Source of the DNA: Nematostella vectensis
Lineage: Eukaryota > Cnidaria > Anthozoa > Actiniaria > Edwardsiidae
Direction of reading: 5' to 3'
Assembly: GCF_932526225.1 (NCBI RefSeq)
Contig: NC_064039.1
Location: 4,727,001-4,787,000, forward strand
DNA: 60,000 bases
A program made the translations under genes and the position numbers. Below, one piece after another: positions 1-9,828 of the stretch (position 1 is the first letter of the stretch; each line of letters opens with the position of its first letter). The notes beneath the pieces are model-generated. The model was not told the DNA's origin, made no database searches, and saw only the letters and a list, made by a program, of their open reading frames with translations.

Positions 1-2
1 TT

Positions 3-165
3 AAGACTGATTTAGACGGCACGATTTTGTTGTATGCGACTTGCCTGCAACACCTCTACAACTCGAGTCTCAGGGTGTAAATCAGTCTACGACTCTGCTA
101 TGATGTTAGGCTATAAAAGTCGTAGGCAGGTCGCATACGACTAAATCATGCTGTCTAAATTAGCC
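3..165. repeat. Inverted-repeat (MITE-like) element
   Basis: The left part (tagacggcacgattttgttg, then atgcgacttgcctgc) is imperfectly complementary to the right part (gtaggcaggtcgcatacgac, then catgctgtcta). The spacer is about 60 bases. No coding potential. This is the signature of a small non-autonomous DNA transposon. Confidence 0.6.
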
Positions 166-582
166 TTTACTCTAACCAAACACACATAGCGCACAAAAAT
201 CAATGAAACCAAAAAAATAGGTCTCAACCAAAGTTTTTCAACTTGACCTAACAAAGCATATGTGATTGGAAGACAACACACATTGCATACTTTTGTTGTC
301 TTCAAAATTTACTAGTTGTAGTCACACTTTATGACACTATTGACTTGGACAATAAAGATAGACAAATACAAAAACAAAATACCTAGAAAGCCAGGAAAGG
401 CCAGGAAAATCTTTAACTATTTGAAAAATGTCCTAAACTTTTGTGTGCCATTTCAGAGTTCACTGCACTGACCACGGTCTTGTTTTTGGTTCTTTTTCAG
501 CCTCCGAGAGCCTTCATTAGATATTTCAAGAGTTATTTTCTACATTAAAAGTGTGTGCAAACTTATAAAAACATACCTTACT
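166..582. other. Non-coding AT-rich stretch
   Basis: No ORF, RNA gene or clear repeat structure that I can support. It separates the first inverted-repeat element from a degenerate transposon copy. Confidence 0.4.
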
Positions 583-585
583 AAG

Positions 586-845
586 ACCCCGTCCCCACGT
601 TTCCGTTTTCGTTTGAAAACGCAACCTTTTTGTTACGGATACGGGTACCGTCCACACGTAAACGCGAAAACGATGACCGAAAACGGAACAATTTGAAAAT
701 GATCTCCAGATTGGAACAATTTGAAAACCCTTTCGGAGCCGTAGGGACGGACGAAAACGGAACCAGTCTACGAAACAGATGCTCATTTGCATAAGCCACT
801 GTCCGGCGTCCTCGATTCCATGCGACGCCATTTTCTGTCATTTGT
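586..845. mobile_element. Degenerate copy of a 'gtccccacgt' repeat family
   Basis: The block shares ordered similarity with 19005-19378: a gtcccca start, cgttttcgtttgaaaacg, gatgaccgaaaa, gatctccaga and aacaatttgaaaa. In this copy the matching right terminus is not apparent, so it looks truncated. Short ORFs here are by-products of the repeat. Confidence 0.55.
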
Positions 846-918
846 CATGACAACAGTCCACGCTTTGACGAAGGCGATGTTTTGCGAATTTTTATTACAT
901 TTATAACATTAGATAGTA

Positions 919-1010
919 TCAAGAGAGCATAAGATAAGAGAGGGACACTTTGGTATTACCCGCGCGCCATGTCGATTCCGAATCCGGCCATTTTTAGTAA
1001 CCACCACTGT
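919..1010. repeat. ~92-bp terminal repeat of the polymerase/helicase element
   Basis: The sequence starting tcaagagagcataagataag and ending tttttagtaaccaccac is nearly identical to the left terminus of the element at 54595-55638 and, inverted, to its right terminus. It lies directly beyond the truncated helicase reading frame, so it marks the left end of the large element. A matching inverted right copy was not found between 4240 and 5671. Confidence 0.75.
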
Positions 1011-1260
1011 ACCTTACAGCACTCGTCAATGATGATTACTTCTGCGAGATGGTCGAGTTTGTGCCCCAGCTCGGAAGGTCTCCACTCCTCTATCGGCTTC
1101 TCGGCTGGTGTGCAGAGGTAGTGGTGGTAGGTTTGAGCCTTCACCGCGAGGCGCGGGTTGTTGCGATGGTCGTGGGCGAGGTCGTTCTCGGGGGTGAGCA
1201 CAACAACGTTGCGGTTTTCCCCGATCCTCCTTGGCCGGCTAGATACATCTTTGCAGAGGT
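959..1260 (-). pseudogene. SF1-type helicase fragment (Walker A and B), truncated
   Basis: A Walker A motif GQGGSGKT is read near 1230-1209 in one frame. The following strand with VVVLTPEND, and the Walker B motif VIIIDE near 1039-1022, are read in another frame, so a frameshift lies around 1200-1215. The order (P-loop, TPxx segment, hydrophobic strand ending DE) matches superfamily 1 helicases such as Pif1/RecD-like enzymes. Directly after Walker B the reading frame enters the terminal repeat, so motifs III-VI are absent and the protein cannot be a working helicase. It follows the polymerase-like region without an intergenic gap, suggesting a fused polymerase-helicase in the intact parent. 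Confidence 0.6.
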
Positions 1261-3261
1261 TGCGGCCACTAGATCGCACGGCAGACTCGGCGCAGTGCTT
1301 GGCTCCTTGGCCAAGCTCCCCGACCTCTTCGGACTCCAAGCCGCTTCGGGTCGCCACTCGTACCCAGGCTTCTTGTGGTGCCACTCTCCATACCTCGGAT
1401 TTCGCTCCACGAGCTTTACACCACTGGGCACCGCCTTTGCGTATATGGCATCTGTGCACACTCGGAGGACGTCTTCGCGAGGAATCCGCCTCAACTTGCG
1501 TCGCCACGCTATGTTTGTGTACGCCAAGACGAAGGCCCTGATATAGTACCATTGTGAGCGTCGGACACCGTCTTTGTATTGGATCAATGAGCCCTATCAG
1601 CATGTTCGAAGTTATGTAAGTGGTCGGTGCCTGCAAGGAGGTTTGTCAGATACGCGGCTTCTTCACGGTCGCGTACTACGATCGAGGACTCGTCGCCATG
1701 GCGAGCGCACTTGCCTACGAAACGGACAGCGAGATCTCGACCCTCAGGATACTGCGAGTCTTCGCCGCCGGGACGGCATGCAATGGAGTGGGCGATGGAG
1801 TGGGGTAACTTGGTGGAGCCCTTTTTTCCGACGCTATACAACACCTCCCTCGCCGTGGCCATGACGAGGTCACCCGAGTCTAACAGGTCCTTGAGCTCTG
1901 GCGTGGTGATCCAGCCCTCGTTTTGTTCCAAGTGCTGCCCTACCCTCCCGGAAGTGTAGGGGCGGCAGGCCTCAGAGAACCCCCACTCGGTCAGCTGAAT
2001 GGCCCCGGTTAGTTGAAGAACCTCGCTCAATGGCCGTCCCACAACATCCGCGATTCTATACGTTCGTAGGGAAGCCGTATTTCCGTACCAAATCAATGGC
2101 GTCCGAGGCGCCGCCGGAGAGACTGTCCTCGCATCCTAGGTACGCCGCACGCATGTCGATGTGCGCATGAGGCTGCGCCCCTAAGTTTTCCTTGCTATTC
2201 CACACTTTGGACTCAACCTGCGCTGCTCGCCAGACGTCCCTGTATTTAGGAGGCGTTGGCCTGATGTTCTCCCTTTGGGTCCACTTCTTGAAGCGATACC
2301 CTATTGCGCCGTCCATCGAGTGCGTAGCTTCGGTGTACTCTTGGTAGGCTGGGTGATCATCAGGGAGCCATTGAGGATCATGTCCTGTCTCGTCTGTAAA
2401 CGCCCTGTAGATAGCCGCTCCGTCCTGTCCCGATCGGTACAGTTTGCCTTCGTGCGTGACTATAACGCGCCCGCACAGCCAGATCCTCGTGCTTCTGGGG
2501 ATCGCCCTGTTTATAAAGCGAATTAGCACCTCTCGCACTTTTGCCTCGCGCGTTTTTGTGGCGGCACTGGGAGCGCGAAGCGCTGCCCTCTCCTGAAATA
2601 AAGAACGAAGCTCCCCCTCAGCCTCGAAGTCTAGGCCGTGGACGCTCGTGATCGCAGGTGGTTCGGTCGGAAGCTCCGCCCAGGCGTAGTTATTGTGGCA
2701 AGGGATAGTGACCCTCGCCTTAGTCTTGTACTTCCCCGAGTCCCACATAACGTTGCCCAGGGCATCCACGGCTACTAGCTTTACCTCGAGCTTCTTTTCC
2801 ATCTCAAAGAGGTCTTCTTTGGTGCATCCCGTAGTGGCCAGCTTCTTGTCAAATCGCTCGAGGATCCTGCCTCGTGTCTTGGTTAGACCGAGGGAGCGCG
2901 AGGTGCCGCGATTCCTCAAGAAGTCGGCAACATAACTCACAACACAGTTAGCGAAGGTGTCACCCCCCTCTCGCACAAACATTGGCCCAGGCTCACCATT
3001 TTGCTTAGGTAAAGGGCGAAGCTCGTATCTCACGTAGACGAGGTACTCTCGTCCTTTCTCCCAAATACCCGCATCGATGCCTTCCAGGGCGCCGACTGCG
3101 ATTTGGCCCCCTCTTTTGACTAATGACCCACCAATCTTGTGCTCCGAGCGCCCTTCATCCTCTGTGATTGGCGCCAATGGCTCTGCGGGGGCCTTACCAA
3201 CGACCGTAAAGAGTCTGTAACGCCGGTCGGGGTCTACCATCTCAAGCACCGGTGGCAACAC
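1260..3261 (-). pseudogene. DNA polymerase family B-like region, frame-broken
   Basis: The 401-codon open stretch 3261-2056 ends with HIDMRAAYLG (D near 2157), which fits PolB motif A (Dx2SLYP-like). The next frame (2096-1584) has RFVGKCA where a motif B would be expected. A third frame (1587-1141) has CTDAIYA with D near 1452, fitting motif C (YxDTDS-like). The N-terminal part holds an isolated NCVV Cys and a CHNNY His-containing segment that could be a protease-like (OTU-like) domain, but this is weak. The motifs deviate from cellular PolB, as in selfish-element polymerases. At least two frame changes (about 2090 and 1590) make this a pseudogene. The assignment rests on motif order only. 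Confidence 0.5.
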
Positions 3262-3796
3262 TGCGTTTGCCCGCAGAGACTACGCTCGTGCGAGACCCAC
3301 CACACCGAGCCATCGTCATTAATATCAGGCCCCCGCATAACCGGCTTTAGAGCAATGACACGTGCTCCACCAAGGTCTCGTATCTCCTGGTAAACAACGG
3401 CGCTTATGTCTTGGCCCCGAAGAGTGGCATCCACGCTTGGGAACCGAAGATGGGCGCCGCCGACGAAGAGCGAATAGTACTCCTCGGGGTCTAAGCCCTC
3501 TGGGCCCTCTTGCCGCCGTTCCAGCAGCAATGGGTCGAACTCGCGCCAGACTTCCTCTGGCCGCGAGCTCGCCGGCATGAGCGGTTAAGCAGCTTGCGCT
3601 TGGCATCCTCGGGGATGCCCTCGTCCAGGATGTTCTGTACCAGCCCTGCTAGTACGGCAGGCGCCTCTTTGTCAGGCATGCTATTGAGAACCTCCTCTAT
3701 GTAAGCGTCCGTGTTTGGGTATGCCTTGTGCCACCCAATCTCTAATTGCCCGTATCGCAGCCGGCGGGGCGGGTGTTTGGGTATGCCTTGTGCCAC
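3234..3796 (-). pseudogene. N-terminal portion of the element's large protein, broken
   Basis: Two overlapping minus frames (3796-3491 and 3578-3234) continue upstream of the polymerase-like frame with similar codon use. They contain helical charged segments but no motif I recognise. Frame changes near 3550 and 3250 separate them from the polymerase part. They may be the N-terminus of the same protein or a small separate gene. Confidence 0.35.
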
Positions 3797-3833
3797 CCAG
3801 TCTCTAATTGCCCGTATCGCGGGCCGCGATATC
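3711..3833. repeat. 62-bp tandem duplication
   Basis: The stretch starting gtgtttgggtatgccttgtg at 3711 recurs at 3773 with very few differences. The 62-bp period is not a multiple of three, so the duplication changes the reading frame of the minus-strand ORF it interrupts. Confidence 0.85.
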
Positions 3834-4235
3834 AGACAGGACGAGTGCGAACCATTCCCGTGCGCGCCTCTCGGTGCCGCGCATCCTCTGCCCTACACGA
3901 TTCGCTCCGCAGGGGCGGCACAACCGCGTCTCCGACTGCGTCCCTATGCCGCAGATCCTGCACGGCACGGGGAGGGGGCTGCCCTTACGGAGCCTTTGGA
4001 GGTGCACCTTGCAGTAGGTGTCCATGCACCTCTGGCCGCACGTGTTTGCATGGCCGACCTTTAGCCACCTGCAGTAATCTCTTCCGCACTTCATCCTTCC
4101 AATGCTATGCACATGTATATATATATATATATATATACTACAGGACAGACGGGGTCTAAGCAAGGTCCCCACATGTTCCGCCGCCGGAACGGCAAGCGCT
4201 GGCGTTGGGCATGCTGCGAAGTGCTGGGCATACAA
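3804..4235 (-). CDS. Cys-rich zinc-finger-like ORF of the element
   Basis: A 143-codon minus-strand ORF. Its C-terminal half has regularly spaced cysteines and histidines (CGRDYC, HANTCGQRC, YCKVH, PCRICG, LCRPCG) that look like two or three zinc-binding knuckles. The N-terminal part crosses an AT microsatellite (4116-4137) and encodes an Ile/Tyr run, so the true start is probably downstream of it. Such small zinc-binding proteins often accompany selfish-element polymerases, but I cannot name a family. The ORF lies upstream of, and in the same orientation as, the broken polymerase reading frames. Confidence 0.4.
   Translation of the reverse strand: MYAQHFAACPTPALAVPAAEHVGTLLRPRLSCSIYIYIYIHVHSIGRMKCGRDYCRWLKVGHANTCGQRCMDTYCKVHLQRLRKGSPLPVPCRICGIGTQSETRLCRPCGANRVGQRMRGTERRAREWFALVLSDIAARDTGN
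4116..4137. repeat. (TA)n microsatellite
   Basis: About eleven TA dinucleotides in a row. Confidence 0.95.
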
Positions 4236-4316
4236 AAAACAACGGAGGACGGGCTGGGGGCGCGGCGGGGCGCGGCGCGGGTCCCTCTCGTTTCTATGAA
4301 AGGCCCCGGTCCCGCC

Positions 4317-4397
4317 GTAGATTGATGATTGCTAATTATTTATCTACGCGAACCCCGCCCGAAGTAGATTGATGATTGCTAATTATTTATCTACGCG
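4317..4397. repeat. Two-copy 34-bp direct repeat with short internal inverted ends
   Basis: Two copies, starting at 4317 and 4364, of a unit beginning gtagattgatgattgctaat and ending atttatctacgcg. Each unit begins gtagat and ends atctac, so each can form a small hairpin. Confidence 0.85.
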
Positions 4398-4429
4398 GGG
4401 CCTCATCTGCATGATTAGGGGCTGGGGGG

Positions 4430-5155
4430 CTCGGCGGGGCGCGGCGCGCCTCCTAGCCCGTTGTATGAAACCACCCAGTCCCTTACCCGCCTGAATTGCC
4501 GTTCCGGCAGGCTGGGGGGTCGGCGGGTGGGGCTGGAGGGGTCGGAGGGGGGGGGGGGGGGGGGGGAAGGCGCCCAAGCCTGAAACGGGGCTGGGGGGGC
4601 ACGGAGGGGCGCGGCGCGGCGCGCCCCCCAAGCCTGAAATGGGACTGGGGGGGTCGGCGGGGCGATTCGCGCCTCCCAAGCCTGAAACGGGGCTGGGAGG
4701 CACGGAGGGGCGCGGTGCGGCGCGCCTCCCAAGCCTGAAATGGGGCTGGGTGGCTCGGAGGGGCGATTCGCGCCTCCCAAGCCTGAAACGGGGCTGGGGG
4801 GGCACGGAGGGGCGCGGCGCGGCGCGCCCCCCAAGCCTGAAATGGGACTGGGGGGGTCGGCGGGGCGATTCGCGCCTCCCAAGCCTGAAACGGGGCTGGG
4901 AGGCACGGAGGGGCGCGGTGCGGCGCGCCTCCCAAGCCTGAAATGGGGCTGGGTGGCTCGGAGGGGCGATTCGCGCCTCCCAAGCCTGAAACGGGGCTGG
5001 GGGGCTCGGAGGGGCGCGGCGCGCCCCCCAAGCCTGAAATGGGGCTGGAGGGGTCGGAGGGGCCTAGCGCACCTCCCAAGCCTAAAATTGGGCTGGGAGG
5101 CTCGGGGGGGGGGGGAGAGGGGGGGGGCGATTCGCGTCTATGAACGGACCCGGTC
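4430..5155. repeat. GC-rich minisatellite, ~51-bp units in a 203-bp higher-order repeat
   Basis: Units built around ccaagcctgaaacggggctg or ccaagcctgaaatggg, alternating with gcgcggcgcgcc or gcgattcgcgcc linkers. Corresponding positions (4681 and 4884) are 203 bp apart, showing a four-unit higher-order repeat. Runs of G at 4548-4566 and 5107-5128 flank it. The long ORFs here, on both strands, arise because the repeat lacks stop codons; they are rich in Pro/Gly/Arg and are not convincing genes. Confidence 0.9.
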
Positions 5156-5159
5156 CCCC

Positions 5160-5670
5160 CCCCCCATTATGGTTATCAGACTTCACCTTTTCTTTTCTAG
5201 ACATACAATGGCTTATCAATTAAATAATTTCTTTTGTTTAATAAAATAAGACTACAAGCAATTTGTTTTTGTTCTACTTCTCTTATAAAACAAACAGAGA
5301 AACAATGAAAGGGTTAGTGATCAGCCAAGACAGTGGCTGCAAAGAAAATGGGGTCTTGCATAAACCTGGCTTATGGAAAATGTGCGAACTGCCCCACACA
5401 AATCTAAAAGAATATTGATTTAACCCTTGCAATTGAATGACCAACCAATCTATGAGCACGAGCACTTCACTTCTCCATGAGAACTTCTAGTTTTAATTTA
5501 AATATCGCTAGATTTTAGTAGGTAATACGGAAAGCCACGAGCTACGCCACGTCAGTGGTATGCACACCCATTGGGAGGGAAGTTTAAACCGACCAATCAA
5601 AACAAACCGACCCAGTCCCCGATACACATGACAATGTTTTGATGTTTTGTTTAGTAGAATTTGAGTCGCC
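5160..5670 (+). promoter_or_regulatory. Upstream region of the RNF103-like gene
   Basis: No ORF is supported. The last 100 bases contain a CCAAT motif (5593-5597). No TATA box is clear. Assignment as promoter is by position only. Confidence 0.35.
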
Positions 5671-7524
5671 ATGTTGACCAAATTGCTACTGCTTTTAGTT
5701 TATTTCTTTCTAATTTTCCTTACCACACGGTTTTTAGAATTGACAGCAAGCTGGTTTGAGGCAGGATGCATAGCTTCACAACTTTTTGATCCGCTGTCTC
5801 TGAGCGTAAGAAAGCTTAAAGCCATCCTCGACCAGAGAGGAGTGAGTTACAACGGGGTTGTCGAGAAGAGCGAGCTAGCAGACCTTGTTGAGGTCTCGGG
5901 AGCAGTTACAGACCCTGAGAGTGCTCTAACAGCACAAGGAAGTAACGACAATGAGCAAAACTCCGATGAATTCACGTTCAAAGGAGCTTCGCACTTTTTT
6001 GAAGAAGTTGAAGATACGAAAGCAGGGAGTTGGCTTGTAGAAGTTATCCCGGAAAATCATATCCCTTTGCTTCGTCGAAAACAATGGAGCTTGCTCAAAC
6101 GTAAAATGCGCTTGTTTGGCATTCGGACTGGGAGCTTTAAATGCGGGGAAGATCCATGGTTATGCCGTAAATATAAATGGAATAGGCCATCTCTTGTGTT
6201 ATCAATGCCAAAAGGAAACCAGCCGAAAGGTAACGTCATTCTACAAACATATCAGGCCAAACCGAATGTCAACAGTGTTCTGCTCTGGATCAACTCTGAA
6301 CTTTCCTCAAAAGTGATCGAACTAGATTCTACGAACACTCTTAACAAGATACTTCAATCAGACAGAGACCCCAACTACATCTATGTCGTGTATCACTCAA
6401 CATTAACCGAACCCCCAATGTTTCTGTCGTCATTGTCTATAAAATTCACGGGTCGAGTAAAATTTGTCTATTGCCGTTCCCACTTAAAACACAGAAAGGA
6501 AGACATTAATTTTGATGGGTTTAAAGTCCCATCACTGTTTGTTATTACACCAGAGAGACGTGTTTTGTTTGGGCTAAAAAAGGGAGAGATATATGACTAC
6601 TCGTCTTTGGAGTTATATCTAAGAACACTCCATCCTGAAGTAAACGATTTGTTTTTAGCAGCTCTTGTAATAACAAACTTGTGCTGTATGCTTGAGAGTT
6701 TTTTGATACATGGAGGAATTCTCAGACGAACATTCCGCTTGCTGTGCATGTTGACGTTTTACAACACAAGCCTTATCATGCTTTGCCTACCAATGGTCTG
6801 GCTTTTCCAGTTACCATTCCTCCAGCCTGTGCTAGACTTTACCCTAAAATGTTGCCGGTGCATTATGAGTGGTGACATTGCCTCACTTCTAAGACACGAC
6901 TTGATGTTTTGGATGAATTATGATTACTTTGTTTTGATTGGTTATTTTGTCTTTGGATTCACCCTTGGTTATATACGAAACAAGTACAAATGCTACTTTG
7001 GAGTAGGTGACGATGATCTTGAAGACCCAAATGCGGATTGGCTTACTCAGGACCTGAATTACTTCTCTCGCATACTGCAGTCTTTATCCCACTGGCAACC
7101 TCAGATCCACCACACTACCTCTGGATTTGAAGATGGCTTCGAAATGCTTGTACGTCGATTGGCAGTACCAGACCTTTGGCTTCACCCAATAATTCCAACA
7201 GATTACATCAAGCAACTCCCTACCTGGAATTTCTGCGATAAAGATGGTTGTCTGCAGTCCAACCCAGAACACCCCGAGCTGAATGCCACAGCTGATTGTC
7301 TGCCATGTTCTGTTGGACGACCTTCCTGGATGATACCCTGTGGTGAGTGCGTCATCTGCCTGGATGAGTTTAAGCCTGGCTGCACCCTGTTGGGCCTACC
7401 TTGCGGTCACTCCTTCCACCAACACTGCATTGAAGTCTGGCTGGCAGGAGATAATACAGCGCCTCATCACTGCTGCCCTAACTGTAGATGGCCCGCCTAT
7501 AGGGCCAAATTTCATGTTCACTAG
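5671..7524 (+). CDS. RNF103: RNF103-like membrane RING-H2 E3 ubiquitin ligase, single exon
   Basis: A 617-residue ORF matching vertebrate RNF103 (kf-1) along its length by recalled similarity: N-terminal hydrophobic anchor (about 3-22), a SAP-like helix pair (about 45-80), a luminal-type region with FGIRTGSFKC and ALSIKFTGRV-like blocks, several membrane segments between about 325 and 430, a conserved PDLWLHPIIPTDYIKQLP block, and a C-terminal RING-H2. RING ligands are C560, C563, C578, H580, H583, C586, C602 and C605 (C3H2C3), all present. In vertebrates the protein is an ER-membrane E3 acting in ER-associated degradation; the same role is inferred. It is shorter than the human protein (about 685 residues), chiefly because the acidic linker before the RING is short. 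The start ATG opens a hydrophobic anchor at the expected place. No introns within the coding region. Confidence 0.93.
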   Translation: MLTKLLLLLVYFFLIFLTTRFLELTASWFEAGCIASQLFDPLSLSVRKLKAILDQRGVSYNGVVEKSELADLVEVSGAVTDPESALTAQGSNDNEQNSDEFTFKGASHFFEEVEDTKAGSWLVEVIPENHIPLLRRKQWSLLKRKMRLFGIRTGSFKCGEDPWLCRKYKWNRPSLVLSMPKGNQPKGNVILQTYQAKPNVNSVLLWINSELSSKVIELDSTNTLNKILQSDRDPNYIYVVYHSTLTEPPMFLSSLSIKFTGRVKFVYCRSHLKHRKEDINFDGFKVPSLFVITPERRVLFGLKKGEIYDYSSLELYLRTLHPEVNDLFLAALVITNLCCMLESFLIHGGILRRTFRLLCMLTFYNTSLIMLCLPMVWLFQLPFLQPVLDFTLKCCRCIMSGDIASLLRHDLMFWMNYDYFVLIGYFVFGFTLGYIRNKYKCYFGVGDDDLEDPNADWLTQDLNYFSRILQSLSHWQPQIHHTTSGFEDGFEMLVRRLAVPDLWLHPIIPTDYIKQLPTWNFCDKDGCLQSNPEHPELNATADCLPCSVGRPSWMIPCGECVICLDEFKPGCTLLGLPCGHSFHQHCIEVWLAGDNTAPHHCCPNCRWPAYRAKFHVH

Positions 7525-7920
7525 ACTAACTCTCATTTATTATACCATAATTGCTTTATAAGCACCACACATAAAAGGAAATGTATGAAACAGATTTTGA
7601 AATAAGTGCCTTCCCTCATTAAGCTACTTGTTACTGACATTTTACGAGTGCCATAGTGTTTCTTCAAACAATTATGGCATGCAAAAATGTAGATAAACAA
7701 TAGGCAGGGTTGACAAAAATGTAGACTACCAATAGGTAATAGTGCTGGCTCCCAACAAGTTTTGCCTGCTGGTGAAGAGTGAAAACATAGGTAACTTATG
7801 GCTGGTGAACTTAACACCAACTGAATTGCCTAATAGACAGGGTGACAAAATTAATTTCAACAATTTTCTGTTGTTTACATTGTAAGAATTGCCTACAGTA
7901 TATTTGAGATCTCAATAGAA

Positions 7921-8066
7921 TACACCAAAAACTTGAATTCGACTCTGCCAAATTTTCGTCTAATAAGACTTCTTCAGTTCTGTCTGCCAAAAACTGGGCA
8001 GTTTGCCCTGAATAAGTCTTATTAAAGACGAAATTTTGGCAGAGGCGAATTCTAGTTTTTGGTGTA
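7921..8066. repeat. Long imperfect palindrome (MITE-like)
   Basis: The arm tacaccaaaaacttgaattc, followed by ctgccaaattttcgtc and taataagacttcttcag, is complementary to the right arm ending ttttggcagaggcgaattct then agtttttggtgta. Loop of about 25 bases. A gagatctcaatagaatac sequence occurs just left of it (about 7907) and again at about 8122, possibly a duplicated flank. Confidence 0.8.
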
Positions 8067-8356
8067 TTGTATTCATTTTTCTGGTTCACGAACACGACTA
8101 TTTGGGCTTTTTGTATTTATTGAGATCTCAATAGAATACAGTTAGAAGTAAAAACACCATCAATTGAGAATGGCGAGATGCCCTCAAGCCTATTACACCT
8201 ATCCGCCGAGATCTACAAAGAAATGAAATAGGCTTTTTACACGCAACCACATTATATCATTCCTGTTTCCTCTGAATCGTTTCAAGAGCCCGTTGGTGAA
8301 AGGAATTACTTTTATTTTTTTTATTTGGAGGTTTGTTTTCTGCTCGTAATAATGAA

Positions 8357-8551
8357 GTTTGTAATAGTTTTGTGTTTGTAATAGTTTTGTGTTTGTAATA
8401 GTTTTGTGTTTGTAATAGTTTTGTGTTTGTAATAGTTTTGTGTTTGTAATAGTTTTGTGTTTGTAATAGTTTTGTGTTTGTAATAGTTTTGTGTTTGTAA
8501 TAGTTTTGTGTTTGTAATAGTTTTGTGTTTGTAATAGTTTTGTGTTTGTAA
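8357..8551. repeat. 17-bp minisatellite, ~11.5 copies
   Basis: Near-perfect tandem copies of gtttgtaatagttttgt. The ORFs on the minus strand are artefacts of the repeat. Confidence 0.97.
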
Positions 8552-9828
8552 TGTATATCTTTCAGACTCAATGTACTCAAAGTCCATTATTATGGTATCC
8601 TTTGTTTTCAGTGTGTCTCTTATGTCAAACAATCTTGAGGAAGTGTTTTATACACATACAAAGTTTTAAGACAAAACTTAAAGCATAAGCGAGGTCACTC
8701 CGGTATGTCATCAATCCACAAGTCAGACTTTTTTGTAGCCAAATCTGATAAACGTCCCGTGGAGATACTGCAAAGGCATAAAAAACCTCTGTTTTTTTCA
8801 GGGTTGTTAAGATTTTTATCAGAGAGCTCGGAATGATGTGCACAATAATTAAGACAATAACTTCTAATAACTCCAAGAGATGATATCTATAAAAGTTTAA
8901 TTCTATCAAAAAATAGAATTCACTCTTAATATACAATTACAAAATCAGAAAAAAAGGTTATTGACTATTTTACAAGATGGTCGATTTCTGCTTTAAGCAG
9001 TAAAACACTGATTTTTCGTGATTATAAAAAATATATTGCAAGCATTGTGTCAAGTAAACTGCATATAAAATACTAGTCAAAAAGCTAGTTTTTCACAACA
9101 CGCTCACTGAGAAAAAAAAATACCATATCTAGACCTAGACCGGTATTGATATATACATTATTCATTGATTTATATTAACACTAGAAAATCGATTTATGTC
9201 ATATAAAGGGAAAGCTTTAAAAACTGCTAGAAAAATAATAGCTTGTAACAGTTGAAAAATGCTTTGTGACATTGCATGTTTCTTTATCACTTGAAATAAT
9301 AAATTGGTCATTTAGCGTGAAAACGCGTTTGTAGGGTCAGCTTATCACAACTATTTTTTGTACATTATCTGTAATGTGTAATGATCAGAAAACTAGAACG
9401 TCTGCACTAGCTTACAAAAACTGTTATTCAATTATGCTAGATAAAGAATGACCTTGTATCAAACCATTTATAAAAGTGTTATAGAAATATAAAGTATTAG
9501 AAAAAAATGTTCTGGAAAAGCATTACAAATATTCCTTGCGTACAAAAATAATCTACAATGTCTTTTTAAGTTTGTATACTTCCCCAAATAACTTGGGTTG
9601 GAGCCCAATTATGAAAAAGAAAAATATATAAATGATAGAACGTGAATTGGCTTATGAGTCGATTGTTCAAATAATAGAAAACTTTATAAAATCGCGATTG
9701 ATAATATCACATTGACACTCGGTTTGGCTACCGTAAAATTCGTCAGGTTGTTTTCAAAAGGAGACTCAGAGATGTGGTGTGTGTGTGAGACCTAATGCGG
9801 GTATGCAATCTAGGCTCTACTATAACCC

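Larger units (their letters stand above)
919..4240 (-). mobile_element. Broken DNA element with PolB-like polymerase, SF1 helicase and zinc-finger ORFs
   Basis: This minus-strand block is a decayed mobile or virus-like element. Reading leftward it carries a Cys-rich small ORF (4235-3804), an N-terminal region (3796-3234), a polymerase B-like region (3261 to about 1440) and a helicase N-terminal part (about 1260 to 1016), and ends at a 92-base terminal repeat. Base composition is much richer in G+C than the flanking host DNA, consistent with foreign origin. Breaks include at least three frame changes, a 62-bp tandem duplication and loss of the helicase C-terminal half. The family is not one I can name: no integrase, capsid or packaging ATPase is visible, so I cannot call it a Polinton. 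A relative of protein- or helicase-assisted PolB replicons is an inference. Confidence 0.6.
7525..9828. other. Intergenic AT-rich region between convergent genes
   Basis: Presumably holds the 3' UTRs of the RNF103-like gene (+) and of the five-repeat gene (-). No additional gene is supported. It includes the palindromic element at 7921-8066 and the 17-bp minisatellite at 8357-8551; the rest is unremarkable AT-rich sequence. Confidence 0.6.

Noticed and set aside
1049-1546. Plus-strand ORF opposite the helicase region
   Set aside because: High G+C opens both strands; only the minus strand shows recognisable motifs.
919-4240. Calling the element a Polinton/Maverick
   Set aside because: No integrase, packaging ATPase, protease or capsid frame is visible, and the helicase fusion and 5-bp target duplication of its relative do not fit.
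4383-5249. Several Pro/Gly/Arg-rich ORFs on both strands
   Set aside because: All result from a stop-free GC-rich repeat that is open in many frames at once.
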